The translations under genes and the position numbers were made by a program. From positions 1 through 5,222 of the forward strand of contig CALFWN010000141.1 of assembly GCA_937928335.1 (NCBI GenBank): a stretch of 5,222 bases of DNA, written 5' to 3'. Under the pieces are notes generated by a model that was not told where the DNA came from, did no database searches, and was given only the letters and a program-made list of their open reading frames with translations. The DNA is from an uncultured Litoreibacter sp. Its GTDB lineage: Bacteria > Pseudomonadota > Alphaproteobacteria > Rhodobacterales > Rhodobacteraceae. Numbering within the stretch: position 1 is the stretch's first letter; the number at the start of each line of letters is the position of its first letter. Positions 1-4,352 of the stretch are shown piece by piece.

Positions 1-984
1 TCCGGCGACAGCCCGGTGCTCTTGGACAGCTATCTCTCTGGCGCGGTCGAGCTTGACGTTGACGCGCTTTGCGACGGCACCCAGGTCCATGTCGCAGGCA
101 TCATGCAGCATATCGAGGAGGCCGGCGTGCATTCCGGCGACAGCGCCTGCTCCCTGCCGCCCTACTCGCTTGACGCGGACATCATCGCAGAGATCCGCCG
201 CCAGACCGAGGCGCTGGCCAAGGCGCTGCATGTGGTCGGCCTGATGAATGTGCAATTCGCCATCAAGTCAGGCGAGATTTTCCTGATCGAGGTCAACCCC
301 CGCGCCTCCCGCACCGTGCCTTTCGTGGCAAAAGCCGTCGGCTCGCCGATTGCCGCCATCGCCGCGCAGGTCATGGCCGGTGCCAAGCTCGCGGATTTCG
401 ACCTCATCGACCCGATGATCGACACTTTCGCGGTGAAAGAGGCCGTGTTGCCTTTCGCCCGCTTCCCCGGCGTCGACACGATCCTCGGCCCCGAAATGCG
501 CTCCACCGGGGAGGTCATGGGCTCTGATCCCACCTTCGCACGCGCCTTCCTCAAGGCGCAAATGGGCGCAGGCACCGCGCTGCCCGAGGACGGCACCGGC
601 AAGGTCTTCATCTCCATCCGCAACGAGGACAAGACCCCCGCCATGCTGCAAGCCGTGCAGACCGTGCACGCTTTGGGCCATAAACTTCTGGCCACCCGCG
701 GCACTGCCGCCTGGCTCACAGAGGCAGGTCTGGAGGTCGAAACCGTCAACAAAGTCTACGAGGGCCGCCCCTCCGTAGTCGATCAGCTCAAAGACGGGCT
801 CATCTCACTGGTCTTCAACACCACCGAGGGCGCACAGGCCGTCGAAGACAGCCGCGACATCCGCTCCATCGCGCTCTATGACAAAATCCCCTACTACACG
901 ACCGCCGCCGGTTCCCAAGCCGCGGCAATGGCCATGCAGGCACGGGTTGAGGGGGATGTCGGGGTGCGGGCGTTGCAGGGTTAA
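1..984 (+). CDS. carB: Carbamoyl-phosphate synthetase large subunit, C-terminal part (5' end outside window)
   Basis: Makes carbamoyl phosphate from ammonia (passed from the CarA subunit), bicarbonate and two ATP, for pyrimidine and arginine synthesis in the cytoplasm. The frame is open from base 1, so only the last 327 residues are present. The visible part starts inside the second ATP-grasp domain. A Gln (codon at 253) and the motif EVNPR (codons from 289) have the same spacing as the E. coli metal ligands Gln829, Glu841 and Asn843, which places base 1 near E. coli residue 745. The last ~130 residues form the MGS-like allosteric domain, beginning around [11 protein letters not shown] and containing NTTEG (codons from 817) in its ligand-binding loop; in E. 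coli this domain binds UMP, IMP and ornithine. The ending VRALQG looks native, so the C-terminus seems intact. The stop overlaps the stop of the convergent RES gene by four bases. No terminator is visible after it. Confidence 0.97.
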   Translation, partial: SGDSPVLLDSYLSGAVELDVDALCDGTQVHVAGIMQHIEEAGVHSGDSACSLPPYSLDADIIAEIRRQTEALAKALHVVGLMNVQFAIKSGEIFLIEVNPRASRTVPFVAKAVGSPIAAIAAQVMAGAKLADFDLIDPMIDTFAVKEAVLPFARFPGVDTILGPEMRSTGEVMGSDPTFARAFLKAQMGAGTALPEDGTGKVFISIRNEDKTPAMLQAVQTVHALGHKLLATRGTAAWLTEAGLEVETVNKVYEGRPSVVDQLKDGLISLVFNTTEGAQAVEDSRDIRSIALYDKIPYYTTAAGSQAAAMAMQARVEGDVGVRALQG

Positions 985-1691
985 TCGCTTGCCGCCACAC
1001 GCCGGTCCACGGCAAAATCGGATCTCAGAAATTCAAAACTGCCCGCACCAAAAGACTTTCGGACAGTTACCCGGTCCTTGGTCAGCCGAAATTTCCACCC
1101 CTCATTATTGATCGGGGCGACAGAAACGAACGCGGCACAGCTCAGGATGGCGAGGTTTTTTCCATCATGGCGACGTACAGATCGATACCTGATTAACTCG
1201 GCACCGGCAGCGATGGCATTGTCCACAAGCAGATGGCAGGCATCATAGTTCTGGGGATCGGTATATAAGCCCGAGCAATCGCGCGTGATATCCCAGGCTC
1301 TGTCAGTCTGAACCGAGACCGAAAAGGCTGTCATTTCAAATGGCTCAACAGGTATGTCAGTGTCGGGGCTCTCCAGAAAAAACAACAGCCTGTAAAATGC
1401 CACCTCGGCTGCGGCTGTTTCGATGCTCTCCGCACAATAAAAGACACCCTCAGGCTGACCAACCCGTCGAAAACGGGTAGAGCGGATGGCTTCATATCGG
1501 AAAGGCGTGAACAGCAGATAATGTAGATGGGAGCAGCTTTTGGGCACCGGAGGCTTTGTCTCATCCAGTAGGCGCTCAAGCGTTTCCTGTTCCGCTTCGC
1601 TGTCAACAAGCTTCATCGTCGAGTTCTTGTGTTGCGCTTCAACGAACCGCCAGACCTCCCCTGAATAGGGCTCAACCTCAAAGTGGTGCAC
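981..1691 (-). CDS. RES-domain toxin, NAD+ phosphorylase type (type II toxin-antitoxin)
   Basis: RES toxins of this kind (paired with Xre antitoxins) degrade NAD+ and stop growth; that role is taken from the family. The 236-residue protein carries the hallmarks: an Arg-rich stretch RFRRVG (73-78), GVFYCAES with Tyr85, Glu96 in AAAEVAFYR, and Ser171 in [14 protein letters not shown]. These are the likely Arg, Glu and Ser that name the family. The N-terminal block [18 protein letters not shown] followed by ETKPPVP and [12 protein letters not shown] fits the long RES subfamily, so I keep the GTG start at 1691 rather than the next ATG (Met26), which would remove that block. The start lies 14 bases inside the antitoxin gene, consistent with translational coupling. 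An AGAGG sits only one base before the GTG, which is too close to be an ideal ribosome site. Sampled GC (31/60 at 1381-1440, 29/60 at 1021-1080) is well below carB. Confidence 0.9.
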   Translation of the reverse strand: MHHFEVEPYSGEVWRFVEAQHKNSTMKLVDSEAEQETLERLLDETKPPVPKSCSHLHYLLFTPFRYEAIRSTRFRRVGQPEGVFYCAESIETAAAEVAFYRLLFFLESPDTDIPVEPFEMTAFSVSVQTDRAWDITRDCSGLYTDPQNYDACHLLVDNAIAAGAELIRYRSVRRHDGKNLAILSCAAFVSVAPINNEGWKFRLTKDRVTVRKSFGAGSFEFLRSDFAVDRRVAASD

Positions 1692-2061
1692 GCCTCTGAT
1701 CCAAATATGCGGTTACGCGAAACAGGCCTCTGATGGTGAAGATTTGCTCGATTGGCACACCATCCAGAGCTTCGTTCCGGTTTCGCAGCCACGCCGCTGC
1801 TGTCCGTTCGCTACCGCCGACAATTGCATCCAACGAGCGATACAGCCGCAGAAAGAATTTGGAGATCTCCAGCACTTTCGCATCATTGGGCAGCAATGCG
1901 TTTCCCTTCTTCAATTTGGAGATCATCGACGGTGACACGCCGATTACCGCGGCAAGCTCTCTGTTGTTTATTCCGAGATATCCCGCCGCCCTGAGAGTAG
2001 CCGATGTTAAGACCTGCAATTCGTTTTCCTGGTTGTCATTGAGTCTGGATTTGGAGTTCAT
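1678..2061 (-). CDS. Xre/MbcA/ParS-family antitoxin with C-terminal toxin-binding domain (DUF2384 type)
   Basis: Antitoxin expected to bind and block the RES toxin encoded just downstream and to repress its own operon. The 127-residue protein has a helix-turn-helix at about residues 30-53 (INNRELAAVIGVSPSMISKLKKG). A linker region follows, then the toxin-binding domain at about 78-124: AAAWLRNRNEALDGVPIEQI and [13 protein letters not shown] are the typical pattern, including Trp91-Leu92, the Asn/Leu/Gly/Pro cluster and the YLDQRR ending. The ATG at 2061 is well supported by GGGAG (minus strand, 2072-2068) six bases upstream. It is the first gene of a two-gene operon. The strong upstream ribosome site and first position suit an antitoxin that must be made in excess. 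GC is 29/60 in the block 1861-1920, unlike carB (42/60 at 301-360), in keeping with acquisition by transfer. Confidence 0.92.
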   Translation of the reverse strand: MNSKSRLNDNQENELQVLTSATLRAAGYLGINNRELAAVIGVSPSMISKLKKGNALLPNDAKVLEISKFFLRLYRSLDAIVGGSERTAAAWLRNRNEALDGVPIEQIFTIRGLFRVTAYLDQRRAPL

Positions 2062-2083
2062 TCCTCTCTCCCAAGAATTTACT

Positions 2084-2111
2084 TGTGCACTTTATATATG
2101 ATTTATGCACA
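2084..2111. promoter_or_regulatory. Candidate operator for the Xre antitoxin (inverted repeat)
   Basis: TGTGCA (2084-2089) and TGCACA (2106-2111) form a perfect inverted pair whose centres are 22 bases apart, about two helical turns, around an ATATAT core. The pair lies over the -10 box, the presumed start site and part of the spacer of the antitoxin promoter, so a dimer bound there would block RNA polymerase. Xre-type antitoxins commonly autoregulate in this way. A further small palindrome, CACATGTG (2108-2115), overlaps the right half-site and the -35 edge. Binding by this protein is inferred. Confidence 0.5.
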
Positions 2112-2120
2112 TGTGTCCAA
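2091..2120 (-). promoter_or_regulatory. Promoter of the antitoxin-toxin operon
   Basis: Read on the minus strand, TTGGAC (2120-2115) is followed after 16 bases by TATATA (2098-2093), or after 18 bases by TATAAA (2096-2091). Both are close to the sigma-70 -35 and -10 consensus. Transcription would begin near 2086, about 25 bases before the antitoxin ATG, leaving room for its GGGAG ribosome site. The stretch is much richer in A and T than its surroundings. The assignment is inferred from sequence pattern and position only. Confidence 0.55.
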
Positions 2121-2265
2121 TACCACTTTGTAAAAGATGACGCCAAAACAAGCCATAGGAAGGGGGGTCTCCGCCCTCACAGCGCATGGGTTACCCGCCA
2201 TCCTCTGCGAAAAGTCCAAATTTCATGCTAAACTCCCCCATATTCCCCGCCAAAGGAGCTTGCCC

Positions 2266-2562
2266 ATGATCCGTCCGTTGATCCCCCTCACCGCCGCCCT
2301 CCTCGCCGCTTGCGCCCCCACGACACCACCGCCTCCGCCTGAAACCACCCTGCCGTTCTTCGGCACCGGCTACCGCGCCGAGGGCGATGCCTGTCGCCGC
2401 ATAGGTGAAGACGGTTTCACCAACCAGTTCCTCGACGATGCCGCCGACCTTGTGGGCTGCCCCGAGGATGCCGAAAACCTTGGTGTGTTTGTCACCGACA
2501 CCGGCGCAATCGAGGTGGCCAGAAAAGACGGCTTCATCCTTTATTCCGTGCCCCGCCGGTAA
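2266..2562 (+). CDS. Small predicted lipoprotein of unknown function
   Basis: The protein has 98 residues. The start at 2266 is chosen because AAAGGAG (2252-2258) precedes it with ideal 7-base spacing and because a signal peptide then begins at once; an upstream in-frame ATG at 2137 has neither. Residues 1-16 (MIRPLIPLTAALLAAC) are a short lipoprotein signal with lipobox LAAC, so Cys16 should be lipid-modified and the protein anchored to a membrane facing the periplasm. A proline-rich linker (five prolines at 21-25) follows. The mature domain (about 30-98) has two cysteines, Cys43 and Cys65, that could form a disulfide, and ends GAIEVARKDGFILYSVPRR. I recall similar small lipoproteins in Rhodobacterales but know no function. 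A weak extended -10 (TGCTAAACT, 2226-2234) lies upstream without a good -35. It converges on the BrnA-like gene, with 33 bases between. Confidence 0.8.
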   Translation: MIRPLIPLTAALLAACAPTTPPPPPETTLPFFGTGYRAEGDACRRIGEDGFTNQFLDDAADLVGCPEDAENLGVFVTDTGAIEVARKDGFILYSVPRR

Positions 2563-2595
2563 CGCGGCGATCAGCCTGACACGGGCCTGCGCCCC

Positions 2596-2994
2596 CTAGA
2601 TGCTTTCAAACAGCTTCTCCGTGTCGCCAATCTCCGGGCGGCGGGGGTGGTCCAGCCCGTCGACATAGTCGCGGTAGCGCGTGCTGTCCTTGACCATCTC
2701 CGACAGCCGCGCGTGCATGTAGCAGCGCAAGACGTCGTTCATCCGGGTCTGAAACCCCCTGCCCGTGCCCCGGAAGAACTTCACCACGTCGCTGTCCAGC
2801 CGCAGCGTCATGCGCTCCTTCACCCCGCGTTGCGGCGCATCCGCGATCTCCTGCCAGCCCGGCGGCAGCGCGAACAGCTCGGCCTGCAGCTGGTGATGCA
2901 GGTCGTAGCTCAGCTCTTTCATCAGATCGACGAGGAAGTAGTGATGCCGCATCTGCCGCGCTGTCATCTTGGCGCGGACCGTCTCTTCATGCAT
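2596..2994 (-). CDS. BrnA-like ribbon-helix-helix protein (antitoxin family), no adjacent toxin
   Basis: The protein has 132 residues. I use the ATG at 2994 because AGGGGG (minus strand, 3006-3001) lies six bases before it; a longer reading from TTG at 3024 would run through this ribosome site. Residues 59-94 (KERMTLRLDSDVVKFFRGTGRGFQTRMNDVLRCYM) match the BrnA ribbon-helix-helix pattern: a beta strand with alternating Met, Leu, Leu for DNA contact, a first helix ending in FFRGTG, and a second helix with QTRMNDVLR. The N-terminal ~55 residues are helical and the tail contains a charged DGLDHPRRPE stretch. BrnA proteins normally neutralise BrnT ribonucleases and repress their operon. Neither neighbour resembles BrnT, so this may be a solitary transcriptional regulator instead. 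A three-copy TGTGTAC array about 100 bases upstream is a candidate binding site. Confidence 0.82.
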   Translation of the reverse strand: MHEETVRAKMTARQMRHHYFLVDLMKELSYDLHHQLQAELFALPPGWQEIADAPQRGVKERMTLRLDSDVVKFFRGTGRGFQTRMNDVLRCYMHARLSEMVKDSTRYRDYVDGLDHPRRPEIGDTEKLFESI

Positions 2995-3000
2995 GGATTG

Positions 3001-3006
3001 CCCCCT
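3001..3006 (-). promoter_or_regulatory. Ribosome binding site deciding the BrnA-like start
   Basis: AGGGGG on the minus strand lies six bases before the ATG at 2994. It falls inside the longer TTG-initiated reading (start 3024) and so argues against that longer start. Confidence 0.7.
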
Positions 3007-3073
3007 TTTTGCTGTACAAGACAAAGCAGCTTGTCGCGCGAAAAGGTTAACGGGCCGTCACACCACCGTTGCG

Positions 3074-3097
3074 CACAGCGCGTCACGACGCGTTGTG
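3074..3097. repeat. Imperfect 24-base inverted repeat abutting the TGTGTAC array
   Basis: CGCGTC (3079-3084) and GACGCG (3087-3092) are perfect inverted arms around a 2-base centre. After one mismatch (3078 and 3093) the symmetry continues as CACA (3074-3077) and TGTG (3094-3097). The right arm therefore runs into the first TGTGTAC copy, and the left arm (GCGCACA, 3071-3077) is a degenerate inverted copy of the same motif (5 of 7 bases). No T-run follows on either strand, so a terminator is unlikely. A DNA-binding site is the better reading. Confidence 0.45.
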
Positions 3098-3122
3098 TAC
3101 GGGATGTGTACGCTTTGTGTAC
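3094..3122. repeat. Three TGTGTAC direct repeats at exact 11-base period
   Basis: TGTGTAC occurs at 3094-3100, 3105-3111 and 3116-3122, each separated by four unrelated bases. The 11-base period puts all copies on nearly the same face of the helix, the usual layout for cooperative binding of small dimeric regulators such as ribbon-helix-helix proteins. The array lies in the gap upstream of the BrnA-like gene and downstream of the helix-turn-helix gene. A related TGTACA (3013-3018) lies nearer the BrnA-like start. It is probably an operator, but which protein binds is inferred. Confidence 0.6.
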
Positions 3123-3158
3123 CGGGGTTTTGCGCAGGCGCGGCCGGGTTAACGCAGG

Positions 3159-3174
3159 CTGAGCCACGGCTCAG
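3159..3174 (-). other. Perfect inverted repeat spanning the stop codon of the helix-turn-helix gene
   Basis: CTGAGCC (3159-3165) and GGCTCAG (3168-3174) are exact inverted arms with a 2-base centre (effectively a 4-base loop). The TGA stop of the minus-strand gene (3173-3171) lies within the repeat. In RNA it would form a short GC-rich hairpin at the 3' end. No U-tract follows on the minus strand, so it is not a standard Rho-independent terminator. It may protect the 3' end or act as a weak terminator. Confidence 0.4.
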
Positions 3175-3629
3175 GCGCCCGCGGATTCCTCTTCAAGATG
3201 CAGCTTCATCTCCACCAGCACCTTTTGCAGGGCAAGGGTCTCGGTCAGCATCCGCTTGGCCTCATTGGCGGTGATCACACCATCCTCGATCGACAGGTTA
3301 TACTCCCCCATCAACAGCGCAAACCGCTGCGCCAAAGCCACGATGTCAGAATTCACGCTCTCGCCGCTGCGGTTGCGATTTCCCTTTGAGGACAAGGTGT
3401 TGCCGTTCACTTCTGCCAAAGCCGTTGTCACATGGGGGTAGCTCGCAGCGGCCTCCAGCGCGACCACGGCGTCAATGGGCATATAGCGATCCGTGTGTTC
3501 CAGATTGTCGGAGTAATACCGCCCCAAAGTCGCTTTCGAGCGACCCGTCAGCTTGCACGCGGCCTCGATGCCCACATCCTTGACCAAGGCCTCGGTATGC
3601 TTCTTCAAATACTTGAAATGCGACGACAT
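3171..3629 (-). CDS. Helix-turn-helix DNA-binding protein, conserved-hypothetical type
   Basis: The protein has 152 residues. Two ATGs lie side by side (3632 and 3629). The second is preferred because AAGGGG on the minus strand then has five bases of spacing rather than two. Residues about 19-40 (VGIEAACKLTGRSKATLGRYYSD) read as a helix-turn-helix: AACKLTGRSKATLGRY has the helix, turn and recognition-helix pattern. Residues 50-75 continue as helices (MPIDAVVALEAAASYPHV). A polar, low-complexity linker (about 77-93, SSKGNRNRSGES) leads to a helical C-terminal region (95-149) containing EDGVITANEAKRMLTE and a Leu/Glu-rich end that may oligomerise. The layout recalls phage CII/CP76-type regulators, but this resemblance is only tentative and no function is assigned. 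It is transcribed divergently from tdk, and it lies upstream of the BrnA-like gene on the same strand. No co-transcription is shown. Confidence 0.75.
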   Translation of the reverse strand: MSSHFKYLKKHTEALVKDVGIEAACKLTGRSKATLGRYYSDNLEHTDRYMPIDAVVALEAAASYPHVTTALAEVNGNTLSSKGNRNRSGESVNSDIVALAQRFALLMGEYNLSIEDGVITANEAKRMLTETLALQKVLVEMKLHLEEESAGA

Positions 3630-3632
3630 CAT

Positions 3633-3772
3633 TACCCCTTTATCGCATCATAATCATTAGCTTAAAGGCCATAGCACTATTCCATTCAACCTGCCAAGAC
3701 ATGACAACGCCCGCTTGACGCAGGGGCAAGCACCCGTTGAATACCGCCGCAAACGGCGCTAAACGGCGGGGC
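3633..3772. promoter_or_regulatory. Divergent promoter region between the helix-turn-helix gene and tdk
   Basis: On the plus strand TTGACG (3715-3720) is followed after 16 bases by TTGAAT (3737-3742), a fair sigma-70 pair that would start tdk transcription near 3749. On the minus strand TTGTCA (3707-3702) is followed after 17 bases by TGGAAT (3684-3679), a weaker pair for the helix-turn-helix gene. AAACGGCG is repeated at 3751-3758 and 3761-3768 (period 10) just before the tdk start. The two -35 boxes are only seven bases apart, so the promoters face away from each other within one regulatory block. All of this is pattern-based. Confidence 0.35.
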
Positions 3773-4351
3773 ATGGCCAAGCTGTATTTCCACTACTCCA
3801 CGATGAACGCCGGCAAGTCGACCTTGCTGCTGCAAGCCGCGCATAACTATCACGAAATGGGGATGGATTGCCTGCTGCTCACCGCCAGTTTCGACGACCG
3901 CGCGGGGCAGGGTCAGATCGGCAGCCGGATCGGGTTTGCCAAGCCCGCCACCACCTACGGCCCCGAGGACGATCTTTACGCGATCATCAAAGCCCGTATC
4001 GCGCAAAGCCCCATAGCCTGCGTGATGGTTGACGAGGCCCAATGGATGTCCAAGGCGCAGGTCTGGCAGCTGGCCCGCGCCGTGGATGATCTGGGCGTGC
4101 CGGTCATGTGCTACGGGCTGCGCGTCGATTTCCGCGGAGAGCTGTTTCCCGGCTCAGCCACCCTGCTGGCGCTGGCCGACGAGATGCGCGAGGTGCGCAC
4201 CATCTGCCATTGCGGACGCAAGGCGACGATGGTGATCCGCAAAGGGCCTGATGGCAAGGCCGTCACCGATGGCGCACAGGTTCAGGTCGGCGGCAACGAG
4301 ACCTATGTCTCGCTTTGCAGGCGCCATTGGCGCGAGGCGACGGGGAACTGA
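3773..4351 (+). CDS. tdk: Thymidine kinase (type II, TK1-like)
   Basis: Phosphorylates thymidine to dTMP with ATP in the pyrimidine salvage pathway, in the cytoplasm. The 192-residue protein matches the family in length and motifs. The P-loop is at 8-17 (YSTMNAGKST). The Walker B/catalytic segment VDEAQWM (86-92) includes Glu88, the expected general base. CYGLRVDFRGELFPGS (113-128) is the characteristic TK1 signature. A zinc site is formed by Cys145 and Cys147 (CHCGRKA) with Cys182 and His185 (CRRH). The lasso-loop region VQVGGNETYVSLC contacts the nucleoside in relatives. The ATG at 3773 gives the usual family N-terminus (MAKLYFHYSTMNAGKS); a TTG at 3737 would add 12 unrelated residues and overlap the predicted -10. 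The GGCGGGG before the ATG is a weak ribosome site. The gene converges on the dehydrogenase gene, with one base between the stops. Confidence 0.96.
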   Translation: MAKLYFHYSTMNAGKSTLLLQAAHNYHEMGMDCLLLTASFDDRAGQGQIGSRIGFAKPATTYGPEDDLYAIIKARIAQSPIACVMVDEAQWMSKAQVWQLARAVDDLGVPVMCYGLRVDFRGELFPGSATLLALADEMREVRTICHCGRKATMVIRKGPDGKAVTDGAQVQVGGNETYVSLCRRHWREATGN

Positions 4352-4352
4352 A

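Larger units (their letters stand above)
2995..3170. other. Non-coding island rich in symmetric motifs, upstream of the BrnA-like gene
   Basis: This 176-base gap has no plausible gene of its own; longer frames crossing it are extensions or shadows of flanking genes. Besides the TGTGTAC array and its inverted repeat, it has GGTTAACG twice (3045-3052 and 3147-3154), each next to a GGCC and in roughly inverted context. It also has CGCAGGC twice (3133-3139 and 3153-3159), and a near-palindrome GACAA...TTGTC (3020-3035) just before the BrnA-like ribosome site. The promoter of the BrnA-like gene must lie here on the minus strand, but I could not find a convincing -35/-10 pair. Confidence 0.4.

Noticed and set aside
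162..752. 196-residue minus-strand frame inside carB
   Set aside because: It lies opposite a clearly conserved CarB sequence, has composition typical of a shadow in GC-rich DNA, and shows no recognisable motif.
985..2136. Target-site duplication or mobile-element ends flanking the toxin-antitoxin unit
   Set aside because: I compared the bases just after the carB stop with those beyond the antitoxin promoter and found no direct or inverted repeat, so no mobile element is claimed.
2205..2234. Promoter for the lipoprotein (extended -10 TGCTAAACT, 2226-2234)
   Set aside because: The -10 is only a 4 of 6 match and no acceptable -35 sits at the right distance, so it is mentioned in the gene entry but not called.
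2137..2265. 43-residue N-terminal extension of the lipoprotein
   Set aside because: The extension has no ribosome site and would bury the signal peptide. The start at 2266 has AAAGGAG at ideal spacing followed directly by a lipobox signal.
2583..2594. GGGC-CTGC-GCCC as a bidirectional terminator between the lipoprotein and BrnA-like genes
   Set aside because: The stem is only four base pairs and no T-run follows on either strand.
3020..3035. GACAA...TTGTC near-palindrome before the BrnA-like gene as an operator
   Set aside because: Only five base pairs are symmetric, with a mismatched centre. It is too weak to call separately from the island.
2647..3162. 171-residue plus-strand frame
   Set aside because: It is antisense to the BrnA-like gene, rich in Arg, His and Pro, and has no ribosome site or domain. 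The opposing ribbon-helix-helix reading is convincing.
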